This document shows, one piece after another, positions 24,911-34,255 of a DNA stretch of 56,185 nt (within the stretch, counting starts at the first letter, position 1; each line of letters opens with the position of its first letter). The position numbers and the translations under genes were made by a program. The notes under the pieces are model-generated. The model had not been told where the DNA came from. It saw nothing but the letters and a program-made list of their open reading frames with translations, and made no database searches. Origin of the DNA: Nitrospira sp. (GTDB lineage Bacteria; Nitrospirota; Nitrospiria; Nitrospirales; Nitrospiraceae); assembly GCA_025934915.1 (NCBI GenBank), contig JAICWG010000008.1, forward strand, positions 1 to 56,185, in the 5' to 3' direction.

Positions 24911-25825
24911 TTACGGCCAAGAGTCAGAGAGGGTGGAAACGGTATAGACCTTGAGGTGAGGTTCAGTCCGAAACTCGATCTCGGCCCGTCGAGCTGTCGG
25001 CTCGTCACGAAACACGCCAAAGACCGTTGCCCCGCTCCCTGACAATAGAGCAGCCTCGGCCCCCTCAGCGAGAAGCTTCTGCTTGATTTTGTGAAGAACA
25101 GGGTGAGCCTTGAACACCATGGCTTCAAAATCGTTTTCGGCGGCTTGGAGCACTTCTTCCCATGAGGGCTCAGATGCTTTCCCCAGCCCCGCATGCACAC
25201 CCGAAAGCGGCTGTACCCCCGTGCGGCTTACAGAAAGCTGCTGATACGCCCACTTTGTTTCGACCGGAAATCCCGGATTAACCAGGACGACCCATCGGTT
25301 CCCCTTGATTCGTACTGGCGCTACCTTTTCACCTCGTCCTTCCACAATCGCAGAAGGAGTGAAAAAGAAGAACGGGACATCGCTTCCGAGTGCCTGACCA
25401 ACGTGGACCATCGTCTCCTTCGACCATCCCAAATTCAATAGCCGGTTCAGCCCGGCAATCGTCGCGGCTGCATCGCTGCTCCCACCTCCCAATCCGGCCC
25501 CCATCGGAATTCGTTTTGCGAGGACCATGTCCAATCCAACGGTTCGGCCACTGACTTCGAGTACCGCCGCTGCAGCGCGATACACCAGGTTGGAAGGGTC
25601 CGTCTTTAGAGTAGGATCATCGCATCGCAAGATGATCGTCGAATGGTTATCGTTAAGCGAAAGCGCGAGCTCGTCCTCCAACTGCACGGTCAACATCAGA
25701 GACCAGAGATTGTGATAACCGTCAGGCCGGCGGTCGAGAATACGAAGGACGAGATTGATCTTGGCTGGCGCGGAAACGGTAATGGAAGCAGGTAAAACGG
25801 TCGATCGCGAAGAAGGATTAGTCAC
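24911..25825 (-). CDS. ispE: 4-diphosphocytidyl-2-C-methyl-D-erythritol kinase
   Basis: IspE phosphorylates CDP-methylerythritol in the MEP route to isoprenoids. The GHMP-kinase fold is clear: PAKINLVLRI at the start, the ATP loop PMGAGLGGGSSDAA and the C-terminal LLSGSGATVFGVF. The start is a GTG at 25825, preceded by AAAGGAGG inside the end of pilR, so the two genes overlap by 8 bases. The 304 residues match the family. Confidence 0.96.
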   Translation of the reverse strand: MTNPSSRSTVLPASITVSAPAKINLVLRILDRRPDGYHNLWSLMLTVQLEDELALSLNDNHSTIILRCDDPTLKTDPSNLVYRAAAAVLEVSGRTVGLDMVLAKRIPMGAGLGGGSSDAAATIAGLNRLLNLGWSKETMVHVGQALGSDVPFFFFTPSAIVEGRGEKVAPVRIKGNRWVVLVNPGFPVETKWAYQQLSVSRTGVQPLSGVHAGLGKASEPSWEEVLQAAENDFEAMVFKAHPVLHKIKQKLLAEGAEAALLSGSGATVFGVFRDEPTARRAEIEFRTEPHLKVYTVSTLSDSWP

Positions 25826-27203
25826 GGCCTCCTTTTATAGCATACTTTTCCAAGCGATACCGAAACGATCTGGTGTTCAGACGGAGCATCCGCGCGGCTT
25901 TCTTTTTGACCCATTTCGATCGTTCTAGCGCCTTCAGCAATAGATCCTTTTCGATTCCATTGATGAGCCCTTCGAGGTCCAACCCCTCGTCGGTCAGATC
26001 CATCGGCATCGCCGGTTGCTGCGACTGCGTCGCGGGTCGATGAAGCCATCCGCGCACCTCGGCGTCGGTCACCGGCCCTTGCGTGGAGAATGCGACGACC
26101 CGTTCGAGCAGATTCTCCAACTCACGGACGTTGCCGCGCCACTCATGCCCCAGCAAGACGTGCATCGCCTCTGGGCCGATCATGGGTTTGGGCTTACCGC
26201 TCTCCTTCGAAAACCGTTCCAGAAAGTGATTGACCAGTAAAGGAATATCGCCGGTACGCATACGCAAGGGTGGAAGCCGTATGGGAATCACATCCAAACG
26301 ATAGTACAGGTCTTCTCGAAACGAACCTTCCGCAACCGCTTGCTCGAGATCCTTGTTCGTAGCGGCCACCACACGTACGTCAACTTTGATGTCTTGATTG
26401 CCGCCCACCCGTCGAAATTCCCGTTCTTGAATGACACGCAGAAGCTTCACTTGAATCGTCGGGGTCGTATCGCCGATCTCGTCGAGAAAAATGGTCCCTC
26501 CGTCAGCGATTTCGAACAACCCCGATTTGTTCGAGATCGCTCCGGTGAACGATCCCTTCATGTGGCCGAACAGCTCACTTTCCAACAAAGTTTCCGGCAC
26601 AGCACTGCAATTCACGGCCACAAACGGGTGGGCACTTCTGGCGCTGTTGTAATGAATCGCGCGCGCGACCAACTCTTTTCCCGTTCCGCTTTCGCCGCAG
26701 ATAAGGACATTGCTTTTCGAGTCAGCGACTTTCCGTACGACGTCGAACACCTTCTGCATCGCCTCGCTTTGGCCGACCAGCTGCGCGAATGACGACTGGC
26801 TCGCCATTTCCCGCTTGAGAAGCATGTTCTCGGTCGTGAGGCGCCGCTTTTCCAGTGCATTCCGGATGATCAGCTGGACTTCATCGACCTGGAACGGCTT
26901 GGTCAGATAGTCGTACGCACCCTGTTTCATGGCCTCGACGGCGGAATCCGCTGTGGCAAAGGCCGTGATGATCAGCACGACTGTTTCCGGCGAGGCGGAC
27001 TTTACGGCCTTAAGGACCTCCATTCCATCGATCTTCGGCATCCGCAAATCGGTGATGACCAGATCAAAGATTTCCCTGTTCAGAAGCTCGATGGCTTCTT
27101 CGCCGTCCATCGCACTCGTCACAACATATCCGGCCCGTTTGAGCATGATGCTCAATACGTCGCGCAGACTTTGTTCGTCGTCAACGACTAGGATCTTTTC
27201 CAC
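25818..27203 (-). CDS. pilR: Sigma-54-dependent response regulator, PilR-like
   Basis: A 461-residue NtrC-type activator. A receiver domain (phosphorylated Asp52 in DLVITDLRMP) is followed by an AAA+ domain with Walker A GESGTGKE at 170-177, GSFTGA at 217-222 (the sigma-54-contacting loop, usually GAFTGA) and Walker B TIFLDEIGD near 240. A Fis-type helix-turn-helix ends the protein (WVKKKAARMLRLNTRSFRYRL). The genes on either side, pilS and pilC, make a role in type IV pilus expression likely. It overlaps pilS by 16 bases and ispE by 8. Confidence 0.92.
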   Translation of the reverse strand: MEKILVVDDEQSLRDVLSIMLKRAGYVVTSAMDGEEAIELLNREIFDLVITDLRMPKIDGMEVLKAVKSASPETVVLIITAFATADSAVEAMKQGAYDYLTKPFQVDEVQLIIRNALEKRRLTTENMLLKREMASQSSFAQLVGQSEAMQKVFDVVRKVADSKSNVLICGESGTGKELVARAIHYNSARSAHPFVAVNCSAVPETLLESELFGHMKGSFTGAISNKSGLFEIADGGTIFLDEIGDTTPTIQVKLLRVIQEREFRRVGGNQDIKVDVRVVAATNKDLEQAVAEGSFREDLYYRLDVIPIRLPPLRMRTGDIPLLVNHFLERFSKESGKPKPMIGPEAMHVLLGHEWRGNVRELENLLERVVAFSTQGPVTDAEVRGWLHRPATQSQQPAMPMDLTDEGLDLEGLINGIEKDLLLKALERSKWVKKKAARMLRLNTRSFRYRLEKYAIKGGRD

Positions 27204-28870
27204 GGCTCTCTACCCTCGTGCCAGAGTCGTACTCCTGAATCTGTCGTGCGCGGCAAGCAGACTCCAAATCGTGTCCCTTGCCCCTCCTGGCTTTCCACTT
27301 TGATCCACCCTCCGTGAAGATCGACGATGCGATGGACTGCGGCCAAGCCCAATCCCGAACCTTGCTTTTTGGTGGTAAAAAAGGGGAGAAAAATTTTGTC
27401 GAGATTTTTCTTCGGGATGCCTTCCCCAGCATCCTGAAATGAAACCTCAACCACCTCGGCCTTTCGCCCGGCGACATCGACCTTTCTACATCCAGTTGCA
27501 ATCGTCAGTTGCCCACCCTTGGGCATGGCATCGAAGGCATTCACCGCTAGATTCCAGAACACTTGTTTCATTTGATCCTGATCCACTTGCGCAGGCAAAG
27601 CCCCGGTGCACGGAGCAACCGCGATGGTGATGTTCGTTCTGCTTCGTGCTTCATGTTGTACCAGGTCAAGGGTCTCAGCAAGAACTTTGTTTAAATCGTA
27701 CTCCGCCAAATTCAGTGCAGGCGGCCTGGCATACTGGAGAAACTCCGTGATGATGGTGTCCAACCTGGTCGCTTCCCGAACCGCGATGTCCATCAGGCGT
27801 TGGCTGGTGTCATCGGCTTGGAGATCTTTTCGAAGCATTTGCATCGCTCCAGCCAATGCACCTAAGGGATTCCGGATTTCATGCGCCATTCCCGCCGACA
27901 TTTCTCCAAGGCTGGCGAGCCACTCCTTGCGCCGCATTTCTTCTTCGAGGTCGCGGATCTGAGTGAGATCCTTGAAAACTCCGACCAATCCGGTTTTTTC
28001 CCCTTGCTCCTGTAACGGTGAGAGCGTCATGCCGAGGACCAACCGATTGCCATCCGACCGCTTGCACTCGACTTCAAACCGCATGTTATCGGCGACATCT
28101 TCGTCTTGTTGACGGGGATACCAAGCGAACACCTCTCGCCAGGGACGACCCTGTACTTGTTCAAAGCCGTAACCTGTGGCTTCCTGCGCCGCAGGATTGA
28201 ATGAGGTGATCCGCCCTCCCTCGTCGGTTGTAAACACACCGCTGCTGATACTGTGAACGATATTCTCATGAAATGCCTGAAGACGGCTGATCCCCTGTTC
28301 TTTTTCACGAATCGATTGGTCTGCCAGCCGAAGCTGATTCGCAAGGGCACCACTCAAAAATCCGACGACCAGAAATGTCAGACCGTAGACACCGAACGCA
28401 TGAAGGGTCTCAGCGGCGCTGAGGTCCGCGCGGGGCAACCATCCCCATGCTTCGGCAAGGCCGTAGAGTTGCACATTGGTCACAATCCCAAACAGGATGA
28501 TGCAGAGACTGGCCGTTAAAAGACCCACACGGCGACGCGGGATCAAACTTGCGACCGTCACACTGATCACATAGAGCACGGCAAACGGGCTTTCAATTCC
28601 GCCCGTCCTTGCGATTAATACCGTCTCGAGCAAGAAATCGACGGCAATCTGAGCCCACGCGAATTGCACGAGAACTTGAGGAGTGGTGAGCCGCCGGAAC
28701 AGAAACGCGTAGAGAATCGTAACCGCATACGTAAAGATGATCAGGGCGTAGAACGTTTCAACGCGTTCTCCTTTGGTTACCTCGAACGCGAGGGACAACC
28801 CCAAGAGAAGCGTAATGAGAACGACTCGCCATCCCATCAACCAGTAAATTCTGGTTTTGATATCTCCCAC
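27188..28870 (-). CDS. pilS: PAS-domain sensor histidine kinase, PilS-like
   Basis: The 560-residue kinase has about six membrane segments in residues 10-180, a PAS domain at about 195-310 (NPAAQEATGYGFEQVQG), the phosphoacceptor His330 in AGMAHEIRNPLGA, and an ATPase domain with NAFDAM, DAGEGIP and the G-rich GSGLGLAAV. It should phosphorylate the adjacent PilR. The multi-pass N-terminus followed by PAS is the PilS layout. The signal it senses is unknown. It starts with GTG at 28870 after a gap of 157 bases from pilC. Confidence 0.92.
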   Translation of the reverse strand: MGDIKTRIYWLMGWRVVLITLLLGLSLAFEVTKGERVETFYALIIFTYAVTILYAFLFRRLTTPQVLVQFAWAQIAVDFLLETVLIARTGGIESPFAVLYVISVTVASLIPRRRVGLLTASLCIILFGIVTNVQLYGLAEAWGWLPRADLSAAETLHAFGVYGLTFLVVGFLSGALANQLRLADQSIREKEQGISRLQAFHENIVHSISSGVFTTDEGGRITSFNPAAQEATGYGFEQVQGRPWREVFAWYPRQQDEDVADNMRFEVECKRSDGNRLVLGMTLSPLQEQGEKTGLVGVFKDLTQIRDLEEEMRRKEWLASLGEMSAGMAHEIRNPLGALAGAMQMLRKDLQADDTSQRLMDIAVREATRLDTIITEFLQYARPPALNLAEYDLNKVLAETLDLVQHEARSRTNITIAVAPCTGALPAQVDQDQMKQVFWNLAVNAFDAMPKGGQLTIATGCRKVDVAGRKAEVVEVSFQDAGEGIPKKNLDKIFLPFFTTKKQGSGLGLAAVHRIVDLHGGWIKVESQEGQGTRFGVCLPRTTDSGVRLWHEGREPWKRS

Positions 28871-29027
28871 GAAACGAAACCCCGCCTACAAGATGGTCCT
28901 CAGCATGCCGTCCCGCCTGGCTTCGCGGAGGCGCCGACCGACATCACAATGTCTTGGAAAGTACGTCGCTCGTTATCGTAACGATGAAGGGGCGAAGCCG
29001 CTTCGCAAGGTCGAATCGTCGATTTGC

Positions 29028-30242
29028 TTACCCGATTGCGGACGCCATCGTAAAGATCGGCAGATACATCGCGACCACGATAAATCCAACGGTAACACCC
29101 AAGAATACCATCATCATCGGCTCCAAGAGGGCGGTGAGATTCGTCACGGCCTGGTCCACTTCGTCTTCGTAAAAATCGGCGATTTTCCCGAGCATGCTAT
29201 CCAGTGCGCCCGTTGATTCTCCGACCGAGATCATGTGAGTCACCATCTTGGGGAATGTCCCGCTTTTGCCGAGCGGTTCAGCAATCGTCTTTCCTCCACT
29301 GATACTGACTTTGGCATCAAGGAGCGCTCTTTCCACCACCTTGTTTCCGGAGGTTTTCGCGCAAATCGTCAAAGCTTCGAGTAGCGGAACGCCACTAGCC
29401 AACAGAGTTCCCAGTGTCCGCGTAAATTTTGCCACCGACGCTTTCCTGATGAGATCTCCGAATACCGGCAGTTTCAGCAAAAGTTTGTCGATCGCCAACT
29501 TGCCTTGTGGAGTCGCATAGTATTTCTTGACCGCCACTACGGTCGCAACGATCACCCCCAGAATGATGTACCAATATCCTTGGGCGAAATTGCTCATATC
29601 GATGACCAGTTGCGTCGGTCCTGGGAGCGCCATCTTTCCACCGGACATTTCCTTGAACATTTTTTCAAATACGGGGATGACCCAGATCATCAGGACCGTG
29701 ATCACGATAGCCGCAATGCCGACGATGGCAGCCGGATAGACCATTGCGCTCTTGATTTGTCCCTTCAATTTCATCGCCTTTTCGATATGTTTAGAGAGAC
29801 GACCAAGGATGGTATCCAGCAGCCCTCCGACTTCACCGGCATGGACCATATTGACGTACAGGTCATCGAAAATTTTGGGGTGTTTGCGGAGGGCATCTGA
29901 AAACGTTGATCCTCCCTCGACCTGGACTTTGATCTCACCCACAGATTTTCTCAGAGCCGCATTCTCGGATTGCGTCGATAAGATTTCCAGGCACTGAATC
30001 AAGGGCAGGCCGGCATTGATCATGGTCCCGAATTGCCTGGTAAAGACGACCAAGTCCTTTTCGCTCACTCCGCTTCCAAGTTTAAAACTGAATCCCTCTT
30101 TGGCCGCCTTCTCCTCGAGACTCGTCACCACCATGCTTTGTTTGCGTAGTTGCTCCACCGCTTCATCGCGAGACTTCGCGACGAGTTCGCCTTTTTTCAT
30201 CCCTCCTGATCTGGTCCGCCCAACATACGCAAACGTGGCCAT
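29028..30242 (-). CDS. pilC: Type IV pilus inner-membrane platform protein
   Basis: PilC anchors the pilus motor in the inner membrane. The 404-residue protein has two T2SSF domains, with membrane segments after about residue 165, about 215 and near the C-terminus. Segments ARQFGTMINAGLPLIQCLEIL-like, GTLLASGVPLLEAL and VTHMISVGESTG are typical of the family. It is followed by pilS and pilR. Type II secretion GspF proteins look alike; the PilS/PilR pair favours the pilus version. A candidate promoter lies at 30303-30331. Confidence 0.92.
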   Translation of the reverse strand: MATFAYVGRTRSGGMKKGELVAKSRDEAVEQLRKQSMVVTSLEEKAAKEGFSFKLGSGVSEKDLVVFTRQFGTMINAGLPLIQCLEILSTQSENAALRKSVGEIKVQVEGGSTFSDALRKHPKIFDDLYVNMVHAGEVGGLLDTILGRLSKHIEKAMKLKGQIKSAMVYPAAIVGIAAIVITVLMIWVIPVFEKMFKEMSGGKMALPGPTQLVIDMSNFAQGYWYIILGVIVATVVAVKKYYATPQGKLAIDKLLLKLPVFGDLIRKASVAKFTRTLGTLLASGVPLLEALTICAKTSGNKVVERALLDAKVSISGGKTIAEPLGKSGTFPKMVTHMISVGESTGALDSMLGKIADFYEDEVDQAVTNLTALLEPMMMVFLGVTVGFIVVAMYLPIFTMASAIG

Positions 30243-30302
30243 AGTTTTTCGTCCTGTTGTGACTCCCTGAGCTTCTGTGCCGAAGACTAGGACTACGAAG
30301 CG

Positions 30303-30331
30303 AGTCTACTGGTGGGTCGAAAACCTGTCAA
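30303..30331 (-). promoter_or_regulatory. Candidate promoter for pilC-pilS-pilR
   Basis: The minus strand shows TTGACA and TAGACT 17 bases apart, about 60 bases before the pilC start. Confidence 0.5.
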
Positions 30332-30386
30332 AAACAATTGAATTATTTACCGAGCTGCTGAAGCGTCGTATGCACAACGGAAGTCG

Positions 30387-30929
30387 TTAGGCAAGCGGAG
30401 GAGCCGCATTCGTGTCTCGATAGCCTCTATAAAGGTAATGTAACCCTGAGGCGAGGGTGAACCCAACCATCAGCACGACGAGTGGAGTGAGTATCGAGCG
30501 GTCCAGCTCTTGCCATGTCAAGAGGACAATCAAAAGGACGTAGCTCAACTGAAAGAGGGTCGTTCCTTTTCCCAAGAACGTCGGAGTCACATTAATCGGC
30601 GTACTGGTGACGTGAGCCACCACAGTCCCCAGGAGGAGAATAATGTCCCGGCTCACGACCAAGATGACAAGCCAGGACGGCACCAGATGCAGCATCGCCA
30701 GCGAGATGAAGCTCGACGTCAGCAGCAGCTTGTCTGCAAGAGGATCAAGTAACGTCCCCAATCGTGTCCGCTGATTCAGTTTACGTGCAAGATGACCGTC
30801 AATGGCATCCGTCAGTCCCGCGACGAGGAGGGTCAGCAGTGCGAACCCATAGGAGCCGTAGGTCATGAACCCTATGTAGACAGGGACCAAGAGGATCCGA
30901 AGAATCGTGAGGCTATTTGGGATGTTCAT
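30387..30929 (-). CDS. pgsA: CDP-diacylglycerol-glycerol-3-phosphate 3-phosphatidyltransferase
   Basis: PgsA makes phosphatidylglycerol phosphate in the inner membrane. The 180-residue protein has the CDP-alcohol phosphotransferase motif, with D44, G45, A48, R49, G58, D62 and D66 all in place (D-G-x2-A-R-x8-G-x3-D-x3-D), and about five membrane segments. The length fits PgsA. A well-formed promoter lies upstream at 30971-30999. Confidence 0.93.
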   Translation of the reverse strand: MNIPNSLTILRILLVPVYIGFMTYGSYGFALLTLLVAGLTDAIDGHLARKLNQRTRLGTLLDPLADKLLLTSSFISLAMLHLVPSWLVILVVSRDIILLLGTVVAHVTSTPINVTPTFLGKGTTLFQLSYVLLIVLLTWQELDRSILTPLVVLMVGFTLASGLHYLYRGYRDTNAAPPLA

Positions 30930-30970
30930 GGGATGGAGATGGACAGGCCTCTGACTGGATGAGAGAAGGC

Positions 30971-30999
30971 ATCATAGTAATCAAAGCCACGCCTGTCAA
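30971..30999 (-). promoter_or_regulatory. Promoter for pgsA
   Basis: TTGACA and TATGAT, 17 bases apart on the minus strand, 42 bases before the pgsA start. Both boxes are close to consensus. Confidence 0.65.
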
Positions 31000-31003
31000 C
31001 GAG

Positions 31004-31033
31004 TTGCAGGCTGCACGGATGACCTCCTATAAT
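31004..31033 (+). promoter_or_regulatory. Promoter for the small protein at 31077
   Basis: TTGCAG and a perfect TATAAT, 18 bases apart on the plus strand. It is back to back with the pgsA promoter: the two -35 boxes are only a few bases apart. Confidence 0.55.
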
Positions 31034-31076
31034 TAGTAGATCCAGGCTTGTCGTCAACTGTTATTTCGGAGGGAAC

Positions 31077-31394
31077 ATGAGCACGTTGCCGTTGATGTTT
31101 AAGAAAGAAGGATTGGTCGAAAAACATCAGCTTGAAGGGGTCGATCCGAGCGATCGATATTTCAACCGCACCGTTCTGGTCAATCGGGTTCCATCGGGAT
31201 ACTCGGCTAAGATCATGTATGAAGCCTTCGTTGTTGAGAGTCGATCACACTCCACCATCGCAGCTGCAGTAAAGGAATTAGTGGATAAACTTCAAGAATC
31301 CGGGTTCACTCGCATGAGAACACGGACCAATTTCAAGGGGACACGCTACCTTGCCGAAAAAGAAACGTGGCTTGACTATCCGGACCGGTCTTAA
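31077..31394 (+). CDS. Small protein of unknown function
   Basis: A 105-residue cytoplasmic protein that I cannot place in a known family. GGAGGG lies 6 bases before the ATG and a good promoter precedes it, so it is likely expressed. The sequence alternates charged and hydrophobic residues, with segments SDRYFNRTVLVNRVPSG and GFTRMRTRTNFKGTRYL that suggest a small alpha/beta fold. It converges on the serine hydrolase gene with a 4-base overlap. Confidence 0.7.
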   Translation: MSTLPLMFKKEGLVEKHQLEGVDPSDRYFNRTVLVNRVPSGYSAKIMYEAFVVESRSHSTIAAAVKELVDKLQESGFTRMRTRTNFKGTRYLAEKETWLDYPDRS

Positions 31395-32527
31395 ATCGAG
31401 CCGATGAATTGCTGATACACCAGATTATGAATCGCAGGACGGAATTCTCTGATGGCTTCATTCTTGTTCGAAGGATGCACGCGATTAGAGAGCAGTACAA
31501 CTTCCAATTCGTGCTCAGGATCGATCCAGATCGACGTACCCGTATAGCCGAGATGACCGAACGATCGCGCTCCGAAATATCGCCCCGCAGATGACGGCGT
31601 TGATGGTGTATCCCACCCAAGTGCCCAACTGGATGCTCCCTCCTGCTTTTGTCGTCTTGTAAACTCCCGCGCAATTCCTTGATCGAGGATAGCCTTTTGA
31701 CCGTGGTAAGCTTTCAACCATTCACCCGTAATCGCCAACACCGCGTCGGCAGTCCCAAAGAGCCCAGCGTGACCTGCTTCGCCACCCAAAGCGGCGGCAT
31801 TCTGATCGTGAACTTCTCCACATAAGAGGTGCCCTCGCCATCCATCAACCTCTGTCGGCGCTACGGCAACGATCTCGGTATCTACACTGTCAGAAAATGC
31901 CTGGAGTCGTTCGGGCAGGATAAATCCAATTCGCGGTCCTCCCAGCGGATCCACGATGTGATCAAGAAAGTAGTCGCTCATCGATTGTCGGCTGCTTCGC
32001 TCAACGATAAGGCCGAGCACTATGAAACCGAGATCGCTGTAGAGGCTGCGAGTGCCCCGTTCATATACCGAAGCCTCAGACCGAATGAGGCTGAGCATAG
32101 CTCGTTTGGCTTGTTCTCTCTCTCCAGCCGACGAAGGAATTGTTCCAGCTGGACTTAGCCGTTCATAGAATCCTCGCCAGCCAGGCAATCCAGATGAATG
32201 CGTCAAGAGATGGCGAATCGTCGCAGAGCCGATGGGGGCATCGGCACATTCCGGAAGATGGTCGGCCACACGGTCATCAAGTCGACAACTGCCTTTCTGC
32301 ATCAATAGAACGAGAGCCGTGACGGTTGCCAACGGTTTGGTCAGCGAGGCCAGATCATAGATCGTGGAGATACCGACGGGAGATCCTGGAGGGACAGTCG
32401 AAAGATAGCCGGCATGAAATCGAGAAACCGTTCTGTCTCCGCACCGCACCGCCAATACAGCTCCCGGGAACACCCCCTCGGTAACGGCTCGATTGAGTGC
32501 GGTTTGGATAACGCTGAGAGCGGGCAT
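31391..32527 (-). CDS. Beta-lactamase-family serine hydrolase
   Basis: The 378-residue protein belongs to the class C beta-lactamase/DD-peptidase-like group. The nucleophile is in the SLTK tetrad (YDLASLTKPLAT). The second motif appears as YSD (LYSDLGFIVLG) and HLGYTGTS fills the place of the KTG triad. Such proteins act as peptidases, esterases or cell wall enzymes. No signal peptide is visible, so a cytoplasmic place is likely unless export occurs otherwise. It is the last gene after divIVA downstream of the division cluster, so a link to wall recycling is a guess. Confidence 0.85.
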   Translation of the reverse strand: MPALSVIQTALNRAVTEGVFPGAVLAVRCGDRTVSRFHAGYLSTVPPGSPVGISTIYDLASLTKPLATVTALVLLMQKGSCRLDDRVADHLPECADAPIGSATIRHLLTHSSGLPGWRGFYERLSPAGTIPSSAGEREQAKRAMLSLIRSEASVYERGTRSLYSDLGFIVLGLIVERSSRQSMSDYFLDHIVDPLGGPRIGFILPERLQAFSDSVDTEIVAVAPTEVDGWRGHLLCGEVHDQNAAALGGEAGHAGLFGTADAVLAITGEWLKAYHGQKAILDQGIAREFTRRQKQEGASSWALGWDTPSTPSSAGRYFGARSFGHLGYTGTSIWIDPEHELEVVLLSNRVHPSNKNEAIREFRPAIHNLVYQQFIGSI

Positions 32528-32605
32528 CGGGATGATGATCGACGGGAGATGCTCAAGACAAACGATCGAGCGCTACGCAGGGGCGGCACCATCAACCGAA
32601 AACGG

Positions 32606-33118
32606 TCACCGGGTAGGGCTGGATTCCCCTTCCAGCTTTTCTTCCTGCATGACGCCATGATCCTGGTACGCTTCACTTGCTTCCACATCCAACATCCGCT
32701 CGAAGGTATGAAGCGTGGCCCGCATCCGCTCAACCATGAGCAGCCGCTGTTTCTGCAACACGGACAGATCTCGCTGTGTGTTACCCAGCTCGACTCGCGC
32801 TTGTCGAAACAGTTCGCCGGCTTTCAATTCCGCTTCTTTGACGATCAACTCGGCATCGCGTTGTGCGCTTCGTTTGACATCCTCAGCCAAGGACTGCGCC
32901 GAGACCAAGGTGGTGGACAAGGTCGCCTCTGTCCGTTTCAACTCCGAGATCTGCTGTTCAAGCGACGCAATCCGGTCACGTAACATGGCATTGTCACGAT
33001 TCAAGAATTCGACAGTTTGCGCGATCTCCTCTAAAAAGCGGTTGACCTCTTCACGGTCGTAGCCACGAAGCTTGACTTGAAAGACCATTTGTTGAATGTC
33101 GAGCGGTGTGATCCTCAT
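32606..33118 (-). CDS. divIVA: DivIVA-domain protein
   Basis: DivIVA-type proteins bind curved membrane and organise the division site or cell poles. The 170-residue protein opens with MRITPLDIQQMVF and GYDREEVNRFLEEIA, the N-terminal membrane-binding domain, then a long coiled coil from about residue 30 to 150. The C-terminus is short and acidic. It sits behind yggT and proC at the end of the dcw cluster, as in many Gram-positive bacteria. Confidence 0.88.
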   Translation of the reverse strand: MRITPLDIQQMVFQVKLRGYDREEVNRFLEEIAQTVEFLNRDNAMLRDRIASLEQQISELKRTEATLSTTLVSAQSLAEDVKRSAQRDAELIVKEAELKAGELFRQARVELGNTQRDLSVLQKQRLLMVERMRATLHTFERMLDVEASEAYQDHGVMQEEKLEGESSPTR

Positions 33119-33140
33119 GGCATTCCCCCCATTGGTTGAC

Positions 33141-33437
33141 TCAATTCATCCGTACCGCGAGGTCCTTAATCGACTGTACGACCGCAATCTGTAAAAACCA
33201 GATGACCACGATGACGGCCAACGGTGACAAATCGACGCCCATGCCCCAGCCTAATCGCCGTCTGATCGGAGCCAAGACCGGCTCGGTGACACGGGTGAGG
33301 AATTGAACGATCGGATTCCACGGATCCGGATTCACCCAAGAAATCAGAGCGCGAGCGATGACGATCCAAGTGTAGAACGTCAACGCATAGTCAAGTACCG
33401 TAGCGAGTCCTAACAATGTATTTCCGACCACAAACAT
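33141..33437 (-). CDS. YggT-family integral membrane protein
   Basis: The 98-residue protein has two hydrophobic segments flanking a conserved LISWVNPDPWNPIVQFLTRVTEPVL-like stretch typical of the YggT family. Its function is not settled; relatives affect chloroplast nucleoid or division partitioning and osmotic resistance. The ATG overlaps the proC stop as TGATG. The context between proC and divIVA is conserved in many bacteria. Confidence 0.88.
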   Translation of the reverse strand: MFVVGNTLLGLATVLDYALTFYTWIVIARALISWVNPDPWNPIVQFLTRVTEPVLAPIRRRLGWGMGVDLSPLAVIVVIWFLQIAVVQSIKDLAVRMN

Positions 33438-34255
33438 CAGCCTCCGAGCTCCTGAGAACGCTTCACCGCAGCTTCAACGGCGTCGATCAACAGGCCTCGG
33501 AGACCTCCCTGCTCCAACCGATGCAACCCCGCAATCGTCGTTCCGCCGGGGGACGCCACCTGATCCTTGAGACTTGCCGGATGCTGCCCCGTTTCTAAGA
33601 CCATCCGTGCCGCACCCAACACGGTCTGCGCTGCGAGAAGACTTGCTGTCTCCCTCGGCAAACCCATCTTGACGCCACCATCGGCCATCGCTTCAATCAT
33701 GAGAAAGACGTAGGCCGGTCCGCTTCCGCTCAACCCGGTCACGGCATCCATAAAACGCTCGTCGACGCGCACAACCCTGCCGACCGATTCAAAGATCTGT
33801 CGCGCACATCTCACCTCACTTTCCTCTACCCCTGGCCCGATCGCCAAAGCAGTCATCCCCTCGCCGACCATCGCCGGTGTATTCGGCATCGCGCGAATGA
33901 CACGAGCCTGCATCCCACAAGCCTCAATAATTCGACCGAGTCGCACTCCCGCAACCACCGAGATCACGAGCCGTTTCGTCGCCATATCCCCGATCTCTTT
34001 GAGGACTTCGGCCGCCACCTGAGGTTTCACGGCCAGGACGACGACATCTCCCGAGACGACCGCCTCATGATTCGTAAGACCAATCTGAATGCCGTACTGT
34101 CTCTTGAGATGGTCCAGTCTGGTCGTATCTGGATCAGCGACGTGGATCTGGTCGGCCTTGTAGCCTCTTGATGAAAGCACCCCACTGATCAATGCCTCTG
34201 CCATCCGGCCACCACCCACAAAGGAGATGCTTTGTGTGAGCGTTGAACTAGACAT
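33437..34255 (-). CDS. proC: Pyrroline-5-carboxylate reductase
   Basis: ProC makes proline from pyrroline-5-carboxylate with NAD(P)H. With the start at 34255 the protein is 272 residues, with the Rossmann motif FVGGGRMAEALI at about 11-22, AVKPQ, and the C-terminal segment GLSGSGPAYVFLMIEAM, plus SPGGTTIAGL, all typical. The frame is open further upstream but overlaps yggS too far. It overlaps yggS by 8 bases and yggT by one. Confidence 0.95.
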   Translation of the reverse strand: MSSSTLTQSISFVGGGRMAEALISGVLSSRGYKADQIHVADPDTTRLDHLKRQYGIQIGLTNHEAVVSGDVVVLAVKPQVAAEVLKEIGDMATKRLVISVVAGVRLGRIIEACGMQARVIRAMPNTPAMVGEGMTALAIGPGVEESEVRCARQIFESVGRVVRVDERFMDAVTGLSGSGPAYVFLMIEAMADGGVKMGLPRETASLLAAQTVLGAARMVLETGQHPASLKDQVASPGGTTIAGLHRLEQGGLRGLLIDAVEAAVKRSQELGG

